Source: Micractinium sp. NFX-FRZ
Taxonomy: Eukaryota > Chlorophyta > Trebouxiophyceae > Chlorellales > Chlorellaceae
DNA length: 64,000 nt
Reading direction: 5' to 3'
Assembly: GCA_029339195.1 (NCBI GenBank)
Contig: JAPTJF010000083.1
Span: forward strand, 62,001 to 126,000
The position numbers were made by a program, and so were the translations under genes. Positions 34,824-45,696 of the stretch are shown here, one piece after another (the first letter of the stretch is position 1; each line of letters opens with the position of its first letter). The notes beneath the pieces were generated by a model. It had not been told where the DNA came from. It made no database searches and was given only the letters and a program-made list of their open reading frames with translations.

Positions 34824-37800
34824 ATATGCTTGTCTGCCTATTGTCTGCCCACTGCCTACATTCTTGCCAACCTGCCTGCGTAATTGCCTCCCCGTCCGCC
34901 TGCCCGCCTACCTGCCTGTCTGCCTGCCTACCTGCCGCCTGCTGAACTGCCTACATGCCTGCTTATCTGCCTGCCTCTGCATGCAGATCCATTATGACTC
35001 CGTCCTGGATGGGCTGGTGGTCACATTCAGATCCACGTGGGTAGTGTACTGCCTTGGGGGCGGGGGTGGGCCTGTTTGGGGGTTGCATGGGTGAGCGGTG
35101 GAGGCAGCAGCAGGTTTGGCAGGCGGGCAGCAGCCAGTGGCATGTGCAACTTCGGATGCCCAGCTGGGGCCTGCTGCGCCGTGCCGGCCTCCCAGAGCTG
35201 GCCGCCGGCCATCAGCTCGCCCCAGGCAGCAGCAGCCTCCGCCCCTTGCCATTCACAGTCTTCCCCGGCACACTGGTACTCTGCCCTTGGTTCGACAACT
35301 CCTGCTGACTCCCTATATTTTGAATATGATGTGATAATGATGATGTTTAACATAGTATAATGATAATGATGCCGTTTGATGTTTTGTCCCCTCCCAGGTA
35401 CGGCAACGCCGACGGCTGGAAGAATGCGCTGCAGATCTCCCAGGTGGCGCGCACCGTCGCCGGCAGCAGCCACGTCATGCACAAAGGTGAGCCATTGCCG
35501 TTGGGCACTCGAGGCACGGCCACCTACTGAGCCCGCCGCCAGCTGCCGCGTCAGAGGCTGCTCTGGGCTGGCGTGACGTGCCTCATCTCAGTGCACGTTC
35601 AATCCTCTCCTAAGATTACCCCCGCCTGCGCCCCTGTGTGCCCCTCCCCCCCTGCCCCAGGCTTCTCTGCCGCCTACTACAGCTGCTCCGCCCTGCTGGA
35701 CGGCGACCAGTGCGTGCGCGCCTCGCTGCTGGCCAAGCTGCAGCCCGCCGTGAAGCAGTACCCGGGGAAGGCCATCTTCTTTGTGGGTGAGCGACCTCTT
35801 ACTTACAGTATGTCCGGTGGCACCTGCCTGCGAATGCATGACCCGCGCGTATGCTAACGGGGGTGTGGCAGGCAGGCCTAGGCGGGCTGGCAAGCAGGCA
35901 GTGAGGATGCCGAGGGGCCACCTTGTTTGTGGGTCAGCGGACTCTCGATTGGCCCTGCACCCTCTTTGCTGCTGGCATCCTCGCCATGTGCATCCACTTG
36001 CGGGTGCGGCACGTGTGACGGGCTTGCATGCGCTGGGGCAGCGGCAGGAGGGTGCCTTAGGCGGTGGGTGCATTGCTGCAGTGCTGCCCATCCTCCACGC
36101 TGCCATCTGCGCTGCCCATGCCCCGCTTGGTGCGCAGGGCACTCGCGCGGCGGCGCCATGGCGACCATGGCGGCAGTGGACGTGGCTGCTGACCAGTACC
36201 AGAAGCTGGGGATCCAGTACCCAAAGCAGCAAGTGAAGCTGTACACCTTTGGGCAGGTGAGGTGGGCAGTACGGTGCGGTGCAGGCTGGGGCTGCGCTGC
36301 ATGGCCCATATGCATGCCAGCCTTTTGCAGACCTCGCCAGGCAGCAGCAGAGCGCTGAGGGCTATGGGAAAAGGAGGGGGCGGGAGGACCCTGCCTCTAC
36401 AAGGCTCTCCCCCCCAACTCTCCCCTCCAGTGGCCTGCCCAGCCACTTCCCCTCATCCCCCGCTCTGCCGCCACTTCGCACTGCGCTGCAGCCGCGCGTT
36501 GGCGACGCCGCATATGCAACCCTGGTTGAGCAGTCGATCGGGGAGCGCTTCCGCATCGTCAGCAACGCCGACCCCGCCGCCAACATGCCCCCCAACAAGG
36601 GCGACCTGGCCAGCCCCTCCTTCGTGCTGCCCCAGCTGACGGAGCACGGGGTGGATGTGTTTCTGGGGCAGACGCCGTGGACCACGCAGGTGCGGCAGCT
36701 ACACAGCTGCATTGACGCATGGGCTACACAGATGTACAGTGCTCCTGGGGCAGACGCCGTGGTCAACGCTGGTGCGCTGCTGTGCCTGCTCGTCTTCTTT
36801 GCTTTACAGTGGGCATGTTTGCTGTCGGCAACGGAATGAGTGGCAAAGATGGTGGTGTGGGAGGGCGGCGACAGCTACATAGCTGCATAGCGGCGCCGGC
36901 ATGGGCTATGTGGTTGGGGGGCAGGCGAAGCGGGACGGTGTGCTTGGGGGGCAGGCACAGCGTGCTGGGCGGGCCGGCCCGGTGGGGCTGAGAAGGCAGC
37001 TGCGGTAGGCGCTTGGGCTGCCGAGGTCATGCAGTACCAGGCAGCCCCCGCCTGCCCAGCCCAAAGCCCCACGCAGCACATGCATGCCCCTCCCTCGCCC
37101 CCACACGTCCGCGCCGCCCGCCGCCGCCACGCAGGCGATTGTGAAGGCCGCGGAGCGCGTCATTTTCGCGCTGGTCGGCATGCCCCCCAACTTTGAGTTT
37201 GAAGACATGCTGGAGGCGCTGGTGGCCACCATGGCAGCCAAGTACAAGTCGTACCGCCACTGGGGCCCCTACGTGCTGGCCCTGCACTACTACAACACCC
37301 CACCGGGCCGCCCGCGCGTGACGGTGAAGAAAGACGTGGTGTGCGCCAACCATGACAATGATCCGTGAGTGATTGGGGTTGCAGGGTCCGTGGGTGTTAG
37401 GATTTTGTCGGGTTTGTGGGCGTGGCAGGGCGGGAAGGATGGGTGGGAGGAGGAAAGGAGGGGTAGCGCTGAGTGTTGGGCTGGGGGCGGGTGATGGGTA
37501 CAAGGGCATGAGGGCTCCAGCCCTTGGGCATGCACCCTGCACTGCCCGTGCCATGCCACAACGCCTCGCTGCACCCCATCCCTCTCCCCCCCCACTGCAC
37601 CACGCCGCAATACTCCGCTCACACTCCCCCCCTGTGGTCATGCTCACTCTCCCCGCCCCCACCCTCCCCTGCTGAGCAGCACCTGCGACCAGGAGCGAGC
37701 CAGGGCTGTGGCCCGCACCACCTCCCGCCCCTCCACCGTGCCCACCTACTCCTTTGGCTTCATGGGGCAGATGCTCAACCGCTGGCCCCTGTTTGCCGCA

Positions 37801-40800
37801 CTGGACCACGGCTGGTACCTGGCGGTGAGAGGCTGGGCTGTTTCCCGGCAATAAGACCGCTGGTGGCTGGTAGCTGCCTGTTGCCTGCCGGTGGGAGGCT
37901 GGGCAGGCTGGCAGCTGCTACCTGGGGAAGCAAATGGTACCTGGCCGCCACCCGCCAGACAGCACACAATCCATCCATTGCTTGCCGACCTGGCACGACC
38001 CCACAACCCATCTCACGCACCCCATGCACCAGCTCGCCGCTGCCCTGCCCCTGCCCTGCCCCTCACCGCTGCCCTCACCGCTGCCGTGCCCTCTGCCTTG
38101 CCCATCTCATTGCCCCATCTCATTGCCCCCAACCTACCTGCATTCCACCCCCCATGCCCTCCCCTCCACCTCTTCCAACCCCTGCCCCCTGCCCCCGCCC
38201 CCCCTGTCCCCCCGCCAGGTGGACGTGGGCAATGAGGACGCTGTTTCCATGAAGCCGCCCGGCTGGTTTGGGTGGAAGCTGACCACGGGCACCGCCGACG
38301 TGCTGGGGGCGGGCACCGACGGCGACATCACCGCCGCCTGGCGCTGCTCCTCCTCCAAGGGCAGCCAGCCGGCCACGTTCCCGGTCACGGCGGCGGCGGC
38401 TCCCGCTCTGGAGTGCACCTTCCTGGAGGCTGGGGAGTTTCTGGGAGGCAACTTTGACGACGTCAACTGCTTTGAGCGGTGAGCAGGGCGGGGCAGGGGT
38501 GTAGAAAGGGCAGAGGGGCGCGCGGGGGGGCCGGTGGCTGGCCCCTTTCTTTTCGAGGGGTGAGCAGGGCAGAGGGAGGGCAAAGGGGTCCGAGCTGCTT
38601 CAACGTCACCTGTTTCGAGCGGTGAGCAGCAGGGGGAGGCTTGTGGTGCTTGGCGTCGTGCTGCATTTGCATTGCCTTCAGGCCTGGGGGCACTGCCTTC
38701 AGGGCAGAAGCGCCGTCCAACGAGCAGGCCGGGCACCCCCCACTCACAGCCGCCCCCACCCCCACCCCCCCTGGTGCAGTGGTGACGTGGACATGTTCAG
38801 CTACCAGTACCATGCCGGCACGCTGCAGGAGTCCAACTACCTGGTAGCTTCCCAGAAGCCGCAGCCGGTGTGCACCGCCCCCGGCGCCAGGCTGTCGGTG
38901 GACGTGCTGCTGGATGCACTGGCGGGGGGCTGGGACCTGGGCTCCCTTTCCTTGGAGCTGGCCTACACAGACGGGCCGGATGACAAGATCGTGACCAAGA
39001 CCTGGGGCAGGTGACTGCGTGCCTGGCTGCCGGGCTGCCTGCGCCTGCTGGGCCTTCTTGTCTGCGCCTGCTGGGCCTGCTGCACCCGCCTGCCTGCCGT
39101 CCTGCGGTCAGCTGCATGCATGCCTGCCCGCCTGCGGTGCCGGCTTTCCTGCGGTTGGCTGCCTGCTGGGCCTGCTGTGCCGGCCCGCCCCGGCGCGCGT
39201 GCACGTGCCGTGCCCGCAGCTGCCAGCTGGCAGGAGGGCCTGGGTTCGGGTGCCTTGCATGCATCCTCGCATGCCTGCACAGCTTCACAGCTTCGATCTG
39301 CCCTAGCATGCACCATCAGTGCTGGGTCACCCCGGCCTGTTTTCCCCTCTGTCTGACCTGTCAATGCCACCCCCTCCACGCCGCTCCCCGCTCCCCACAG
39401 GTGCCCCACCCCCGCCCCGCCTGCCAAGCCCTACACGCTGGTGGACGGCGCCAAGAAGACCTTCACCCTGTGCGAGGCCAAGCCCTGGTTCCGCTGGACC
39501 GTCTGGGTGAGCGGCCCCTGCCAGGGGCGGGAGGGTGCAGTTCGTTACAGCGAGGTGCAGCCCAGCTGAAGGAGGGAGGGCGGGGGGGAGCCATCGACAG
39601 TGAGGGCAGGGAGGAGCAGGGCGGGAGGCGGGGCGCCCGCTGCCGCTGCACCAGCTGGGGCGCCCATGCAGGCAACTTGGTGTTTGGCTCTGCACACGGT
39701 GGGGCTGAGCTGGCGCCGCTCCCTTCTACGATGTCAACTTGACAGGACCTGGTTTGCTGTGCTGTGCCAGCGCAATGCTTGTCTCAACCTCGCTGGCTCC
39801 GGGTCTGCTCGCTTTGGTAAGTGTCCAGCCCAGCCCAGTCACTGGACTCCACCCCACCGCACGCTTGGCTCGCCCGGTGCCCCTTCCTGGCTGCCTGCAC
39901 CCCGCTTGCTTGCAGATCAAGACCGGAAATGAGCTGGGGGATGGCACGGATGCAAACATCGACGTGACCTGGTGGTGCGGCAAGCAGGCGGGCACCAAGA
40001 GGCGCGTGCCGGTGTCCACCATTTGCGAGAACAGCGCTGATCTGACCTGCTTCGAGAGGTGAGGCGGGGTGGGGTGTGAAAGGCGGCAGCCGTACTGCCA
40101 GAATAGCGGTGGGCGGCAAGACTTTCCCCGGCTGAGTGTATGTCCCGATCAGCTCGGGGGCTGCAGCCCAGGGCTCCACACCGCGCCCAGACCCAGAGAA
40201 ACGCGGCGGGCAGCGTGGCCACAGTATTGGGGGCAGCTTGTGGTCAGGGGTGGATCAGGGGTGTCTGCAGCTTCAGCCCTGCGCCCCCACAACGGCGCCG
40301 CCACCGCACTGGTACTGACACGGCAGTACAGGAAAATTACTGGGAGACCTTTCCCCTGAGCACGACCCCGGCAAGCTGCTGCAGCACGATGTACCGCACT
40401 GCTCGCCCCCCTGTACCGCAGGGGCTACTGGGAGACCTTCCCCCTGGAGTACGACCCCGGCAGGCTGTGGGGCAGCGCCGCCGCCTACTTGGACGGCGCA
40501 AACTACCCGCTGCCTGCCTGCCTGGTTCCTGCCAACAAGCCCACAGTCTCCATTGGCTTCCGCGGTTCCCCGGGCTCTGACGGTGCGGGGGACGGGGTGC
40601 CGGTGGGGTGGGGCGGGGCGGGGGCGGGGCGTAACACGGGGCCTGCCTGCCCGCCATTTGATGGCCTGGCCTGCCCTGTCGAGCGTGTCTGCCTGCGTGT
40701 CTGCCCGCCCCTGCCACGACCGCAGATTGGCGCATGCAGGGCGTGGAGCTGCACCTCGAGTACATCCCGGACGATATCACGTCAAAGTGGGTGGGGGGAG

Positions 40801-41197
40801 GGAGGGGAGGGAGGGGAGGAGGCATGCGGGTGCGGGTGCGAGAGACGAGGGGGCACTTGGCCCGCTGGCCAGGGAACACACCCCGGGCTGGCCGGCCCCA
40901 TGCCGTGCTCTTTTGCCACTGGACTGCACTTCAATGGGTGTTGCTAGGAAAGCGGGCTTGCTGGGCAAGCGCACCCCGCAGCCGCCCCTGCTCCGCCTCC
41001 CCGGCCTGCGCCGACGCCCGCCTGCTTCCCCTCGCTCAATCCCCCTTGCACCCCTCCTGCCACCCAGCAGGTGGGACTTCAAGACGGGCAACCAGCTGAA
41101 GCTGGTGCAGAAGAAGGTGTGGCGGCGGTGCGACACCAAGACACAGTCCTGGACTGCCAACAGCAAGTGGCAGTACCGCAACTTCACGATGTGCTAA
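31770..41197 (+). CDS. Secreted class-3 lipase with two PLAT/LH2-like modules
   Basis: 23 exons: 31770-31819, 31999-32039 (GC donor), 32281-32457, 32690-32919, 33147-33294, 33485-33636, 33781-33898, 34133-34168, 34461-34609, 34987-35036, 35398-35486, 35661-35786, 36138-36256, 36492-36689, 37135-37364, 37680-37824, 38219-38478, 38780-39010, 39401-39506, 39916-40058, 40422-40582, 40726-40786, 41071-41197; 1048 aa. MLSPAAVGLLATLLCA is a signal peptide. Residues 20-400 form a domain I do not recognise. The lipase core has VVTFRSTYGN, nucleophile elbow GHSRGG (Ser about 458), TFGQPRVGD, SNADPAANMPP (candidate Asp about 522) and YRHWGPY (candidate His about 603). Two related C-terminal modules follow: KLTTGTADVLGAGTDGDI and VWIKTGNELGDGTDANIDVT, each ending in a Cys-Phe-Glu-Arg exon edge. 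They resemble PLAT/LH2 lipid-binding domains. Confidence 0.88.
34781..34945. repeat. (CTGC)n-rich degenerate repeat
   Basis: Degenerate tetranucleotide repeat filling most of the intron before lipase exon 10. It is purest at 34790-34820. Confidence 0.85.
35915..35945 (+). pseudogene. Partial copy of lipase exon 12 donor edge
   Basis: This resembles 35767-35797, where the exon ends KAIFFVG at a gtgagc donor. In the copy the donor is changed to gtcagc. Confidence 0.6.
36740..36915 (+). pseudogene. Partial copies of lipase exon 14 donor edge
   Basis: The exon end at 36660-36689 (GQTPWTTQ) recurs at 36746-36773. The intron segment after the real donor recurs again at about 36865-36915. The first copy keeps a GT at the donor position. 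Confidence 0.65.
38547..38632 (+). pseudogene. Two partial copies of lipase exon 17 donor edge
   Basis: The real junction at 38459-38490 encodes NCFER followed by gtgagcag. Copies lie at 38547-38575 and 38599-38632. The second reads CFNVTCFER and keeps the full gtgagcag donor, so it is a credible competing 5' splice site. Confidence 0.8.
40329..40385 (+). pseudogene. Partial copy of lipase exon 21 acceptor edge
   Basis: After an intact tacag acceptor, the copy repeats tactgggagacctt and the next 30 or so bases of exon 21 (real edge 40413-40476). A one-base loss breaks the frame. Confidence 0.82.
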
Positions 41198-41340
41198 CCT
41201 GGCCACACCTGAGGGAAGGGATGCACTGCCAAACACGCACTTCTGGGCCTCCTCCGATGGCAAATGGAAGTATTGCACTGCTGACCACCTGCAGCGCTGC
41301 GCCACCGGCATGCATCACCGTGGCCTGCACAGATTTTGAA

Positions 41341-41368
41341 GGTATCGCTATGTATACATAGCGATACC
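41341..41368. repeat. 28-bp perfect palindrome
   Basis: Two 14-base arms (left arm ggtatcgctatgta) meet with no spacer, in the lipase 3' UTR. A further ggtatcgca follows at 41391. It could form a hairpin in the transcript or a cruciform in DNA, or bind a dimeric protein. Confidence 0.95.
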
Positions 41369-41458
41369 TACGTAGCTAACTTACTAATCGGGTATCGCAC
41401 TGTTGACGTTATGCTGACCACCGACCTGCATCATCCCGGGACTCCACAGCAACTGATA

Positions 41459-41485
41459 TTCAAGGTTAATACCCATAACCTTGAA
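41459..41485. repeat. Inverted repeat with 10-bp arms
   Basis: Arms ttcaaggtta (41459-41468) and taaccttgaa (41476-41485) flank a 7-base loop, in the same 3' UTR. Confidence 0.9.
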
Positions 41486-41668
41486 ATTTTCTGACCACAG
41501 AAGAGGCATGGACATGATTAACAACAAACTCGACCATATTAACAGCCTGCGACCCTGCTCTAAGTGCACTCACCCACCCTCCAGCTCACCCCGCTCAACT
41601 CTGGCCCCTCCTCTGTGCCCCACATGGGTCAGGGATCCACTTCCAAAACCATTTACGTATACACCCTA

Positions 41669-41673
41669 TGTAA
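41669..41673 (+). terminator. Polyadenylation signal TGTAA (lipase)
   Basis: First TGTAA after the lipase stop, about 470 bases on. Confidence 0.45.
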
Positions 41674-42350
41674 TATGACCACGCCCTCACACAAATCAAA
41701 CCCACAGCCCGTGGGTCGGCTAGGGAGCCCCAAGCCATTGACAGCCGCACCCGCTGCGCCTGCTGTGGTATCCTCGTCAGCCTTGGTGCCACCCCGCCAC
41801 GTGCGCCCGTTTCAAGCAAACCCGCCAGCGCAAGTGTATGTTTCGCGTGCACTTCGCTTGCGGTCCTCACAGACAGCAGTTGTGCGCTGGTTCTGATGGG
41901 AAGTGGGTTTTTTACTAGGCGTTTGATGGTGCCACATGGGAGATGCTTTGGCTCAGGGGGAGTGGTGCACATGGCACAGGAGGTGGGGGTGGGAGGATGG
42001 GGCGCAAGAGATGATATGATGGGTGTGAGCTTGTGTGATGTGAATGGGGTGGGTAGGAGGGCGGCGGGTGTTGCATTTAAAGCGGAGCAACAGGGGTGGC
42101 GCGACTGGGGCTTGGCCCGGCAAAAGAATATGTACGAAGAAGAGGTTAGGGAAGTGAGGGAGGGAGGTAGCAAGGGATACGGGGGCTGAGGGAGCTGCTG
42201 ACTGGGGGGCCAAGAGTTATTGGTGACCGCATTGGGCAGCCGTCCCGGAAACGGTTTCATGAACTGGCGCTGAGCGATGCAGCATACGAGAGGCTGGGCT
42301 GGGCGTCGCCGCCAGCCGCAGCCCACTGGCCACCTGTGCAGTGCGCTAGG

Positions 42351-42398
42351 ATTAAGACTCTTCTCTTAATAAGAATTAAGACTCTATTCTTAATAAGA
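42351..42398. repeat. 24-bp AT-rich tandem duplication
   Basis: Two adjacent 24-base units (42351-42374, 42375-42398) start attaagactct and end cttaataaga. They contain internal inverted pieces (gactct / agagtc). They lie about 115 bases past the expansin stop. Confidence 0.88.
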
Positions 42399-42513
42399 GT
42401 CCACAAGCTAGCTGGCCCCCAAGTGCAGGGGAAGCTGGAGGCACGCAGTAACACCTGCTGCGCCAAGCATCTGCTTCTTTCTTTATTGATGCCTTCTTCT
42501 TCTTCTTCTTGCC

Positions 42514-45251
42514 CTAAAACTGTATGGGCAGCTCCTGCCCCCACCATATGTCGGTCAGCTGCATCGTCCTCACGTTGCCCCGGTCGCTGGTGATGGCCAG
42601 CGTGTGACCCAGCCCCTTGTTGAACAGGCCCTCGTGCACCCAGAAGCCCCACCTGCAATGCAAGGAATGGGAGGCAAAGGGGCGAACAGAGCCGACATGT
42701 CAAGACCAGCTGCAGCACACACGTGTTCACGCTGCCCAGAGTGATGCCACCGCCACACGCTGCGCCGCCTGCTGTGCCCCGCTGCAACCCGCCCCACACT
42801 GCCCACCCTGCACAACGCACTGACCACAGCGGGCGCATCGGCTGCCAGAGCCCTTCTGCATGGCGCCGGATGGCATTACTAGGCCATCAGTCTACACTGT
42901 TCCAGTCCCGCCCATCACCTGTCCAGCTTTCAAGCTGCCTTGCTGTTGATGAAAACATGATCATAGGTTCTACTGAGCTTGCTGAGGCGGGGTTGCACAA
43001 TAACCCAACACCAGCTTGCTCACCCCCGGCCCCGCCACCCTCACGCCTCCAGCTTCAGCGCCTCCCTGTTGATGGAACCATTGAGGCAGGTCCGGCCCAC
43101 CTTTTGCAGGGGAGCATGCACCAAGACCTGACGCTGTCCCCCACCCTTCCACCCTCCCTCTCCCCACACACGCGCCCCCTCACGTGTCCAGCTTGAGCGC
43201 CTTGCCGTTGATGGACACCTTGGCGATGGGCTCTGCGCTGTTGTACAGGAAGATGGCCTGCCAGTACTTGTTGCCGTCCTTCACCTTGGGCTCCAGCTGC
43301 ACTCAAGAGGAGGGGGGCCAGCTCGGCTTTCGTGTTGAGGGTGAGGAAGGGGGGGATGGGAGAGGGCCATTGTCTCGTTGCGTTCCGTCCCCTTGGGGCT
43401 GTTTAAAGGGATTTAGAGGCCGGTTTAGAGGGGCTGTTTGAAGGGGATGCCCCCCTGGAACAGCAGCTTGCGTGCGGTGAGGGGCCGCCCCAGCACTGCC
43501 TTGTTTATACATCGCTCTGCCCCTTATCTGGCAACCGCCCCCCCCACCCTCCCCGCCGCCAGCGGCCCCCACCTTGATGCCCCCCTGGAACAGGGGTTTG
43601 CAGGAGGTGAATGACCACTCGATGGCCACCCGGTCGGGCGGCAGCCCCGTCATCTCCAAAAAGGCGGGGTCGGAAAAGTCGATGTCCCCACGCTTGCAGG
43701 TGGGGCACCTGGGGGGGGGATTGAGGGTTGTGTGTGTGTGTGTGCGGGGGGGGGGGGGACCCAGGGGAAGGGCTGATAAATCACTGGTCCATGCAGTGCG
43801 CCCCCTCGCCTCCCCCAGCCCCCCTGGCCCCCTCTGGAAACCAGGACTACATGTTTGCATGCACCGTGGCAGCACTCACTGGTCGATGAAGTGCACCGCC
43901 ACCCACTTCCCCCGGACTTTGCAGCGCGGGTCCACGCAGCGCGCCATGGCGCACTTGCCGCACTGCAGGCCGCCCTCCCACTGCAGCGGGGGAGGCCGAA
44001 AGGCCGTGGCACATTGGAGGGTGGGTTGGGAAGCACTGGAGTTGGGCTAACTCACTGCGCCTGCCGGTTGCCACGCCATGAGTGGCAGCATAGCCTAGAT
44101 GGCAGCATAAGCCCCACTAGATGCCCAGCCTCCCAGCCAACAATCAACCCCCGCCCCCCGACTCTTCCCGCCCACACAACCCGCCCGCCCACCCACCATT
44201 TGGATGTTGATGGCGGCAAAGTAGACCTTCTGCCAGGGGGACAGCCCCTGCCATGGGTAGGCGCACGAAAAGATGAGGCTGGAGGCCGGCTTGGCATAGC
44301 TGGTGCCCTGTGCCCTGAACAACGTGCCAATCGGCGTGAGGCCGCCGCTGGCGCCGGGAGGCGGACTGGCGCGCACGACGGGCGGCGGCGGGCTGAGCCA
44401 CACGGTCGGCGGCGGCGGGCTGGGGCTGGGCCAAACGGTGGGCGGGGCCGGGCTGAGCACGGGGGGAGGCGGGGGGCTGCGCATGGGTAGCGGCGGGGGG
44501 CTGAGCTTGGGCGGTGGGGGGCTGGGGCTCAGCTTGGGCGGGTGCGGCGGCGGTGGTGGGCTCAGGCTGGTTTTGGGAGGCGGCGGTGGCGGCGGCGGCC
44601 TCCGCACGAGCGGTGGGGAGCGCTTTGGGGGCGGGGGGCTGGGGCGCAGGGACGGCGGTGGCGGGCTGGGCGAGGTCTGCGCTCCAGCTGGGTTGCTGCA
44701 CACCCACGTCCCGCCCATGGGCCGGGTCCGCCTGTATCCCACGTGACTGCAGGCACCAGGACATGAAGGGTGAATGGGTGGAGGGATGCTTTGTTTCAAG
44801 GTTGCCACAAGCCAGGTTGAGATGGCAATGAATGACATGCAGGGCACCACCATGCACCACCAGAGTGGCCTGGCGGTTGAATGTGTGCCCAAGCCGCTGG
44901 GCTGAATAGAGAGGGCAGCCAGCGGGGCTCACCACAGCATGCACCCAGATCTCTCGGTGCAGACTTTGCAGTTTGGCACCAGAGACTCGCAATCGCTTGT
45001 TAGGCCGGCCTCAACCTGTCCTGCAACTAGAGATGGTGGGGAGCGGCGGCACGGGCGGCGGCGGTGAGCCGAGGACGAGGGCTGCTGCGGCGGCTCTGCC
45101 CGTGATCGCAAGTCTGTAGAGGCGATCGCGAAGCCGGATGGCGGATTGGAGACCGCAGCAACTGCGGGCATGCACATCTGGGCCGCGCACCGAAAGTTGA
45201 CGCCCAGAGCGCCAGGGCCACAGCCCACAGCGCTGCGTTCCACGCCCTCAT
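42514..45251 (-). CDS. Expansin-like protein with Pro-rich linker
   Basis: Seven exons, 5' to 3': 45191-45251, 44933-45020, 44197-44746, 43880-43980, 43573-43708, 43184-43296, 42514-42652, giving 395 aa. Exon 1 encodes a signal peptide (MRAWNAALWAVALALWASTF); its donor joins exon 2 in frame at QVEAGLTSDCE. A small Cys-rich part (VPNCKVCTERSGC) is followed by about 110 residues of Ser-Pro-rich HRGP-like linker, a double-psi-beta-barrel region with CGKC, FIDQCPTCKRGDIDFSDPAF (the Asp before CPTC matches the conserved expansin acid) and EWSFTSCKP, then an expansin C-terminal domain (KYWQAIFLYNSAEPIAKVSI, WGFWVHEG, LAITSDRGN). Expansins loosen cell walls without hydrolysis. Wall location fits; activity is not proven. 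Confidence 0.88.
42911..43090 (-). pseudogene. Two partial copies of expansin exon 6 donor edge
   Basis: The exon 6 end with its donor (43178-43230, KVSINGKALKLDT) recurs at 43039-43090 and, more diverged, at 42911-42955. Both lie in the intron before the last exon. The first copy keeps the gtgagg-type donor context. Confidence 0.78.
43441..43480 (-). pseudogene. Partial copy of expansin exon 5 donor edge
   Basis: This repeats gatgcccccctggaaca from 43577-43593 and diverges after it. The real edge encodes KPLFQGGIK. Confidence 0.75.
43729..43758. repeat. (TG)n plus G-run
   Basis: Simple repeat in the expansin intron between exons 4 and 5. Confidence 0.85.
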
Positions 45252-45287
45252 GGCTAAGAGCTAGGTGCCGCAGAGTTCTATACTAAA

Positions 45288-45326
45288 ATTCAAGACTCGA
45301 TCTTGACTCGACTTCAAGATAGAGTC
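45288..45326. repeat. Nested inverted repeat upstream of expansin
   Basis: caaga-ctcga-tcttg (45291-45305) is followed by gactc...gagtc (45305-45326), about 40 bases before the expansin ATG. Its complement resembles the 42351-42398 element beyond the other end of the same gene. Confidence 0.7.
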
Positions 45327-45696
45327 GGCGGCCACTCGTCAAACCCGCCCAGGTGCCTGTAAGCAGCCGCAGATCCATGAAACAGGTGGTGGGTTGGCCT
45401 TCAATTTGCGCCCCGCGGCCAGTTCCCCCCATCCGCCAAACCCACTGCTGAGCTGGCGCCCCCGCCGGCTTCCCTCCCACCTTGCGCCCACCCCGTTGGT
45501 GCTTCTCACGACGCTTGCAAAGAAACCGCGTGCAGCTCATAACAGGGCACGGCAGGCGCTACAATCACCGAAACCGGGATACACAGCCGTGGCGCGCAGC
45601 CGGCCCTACGTTGTCAGCTGTTGTCCGTGACCTCAGGCTTCCAAGAGTTCTGCCAGCACCTCAGCGGGGCTCCTCCCCGCCTCTCTCTCCAGCACT

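Larger units (their letters stand above)
41198..42513. other. Lipase 3' UTR and expansin 3' region
   Basis: This AT-richer convergent interval lies between the lipase (+) and the expansin-like gene (-). The lipase transcript probably ends near the TGTAA at 41669-41673. It contains a perfect palindrome, a second hairpin and a 24-bp tandem repeat, listed separately. No gene is supported. Confidence 0.5.

Noticed and set aside
39746..39816. Possible extra lipase exon with a cag acceptor and perfect gtaagt donor
   Set aside because: It is 71 bases long, so including it breaks the frame. Joining 39506 directly to 39916 keeps a continuous PLAT-like domain.
44929..45243. 104-codon minus-strand frame at the start of the expansin-like gene
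   Set aside because: It lacks a signal peptide. Splicing 45191 to 45020 joins a clear signal peptide (other frame) to the same Cys-rich downstream frame with correct phase, so the long frame is mostly intron read-through.
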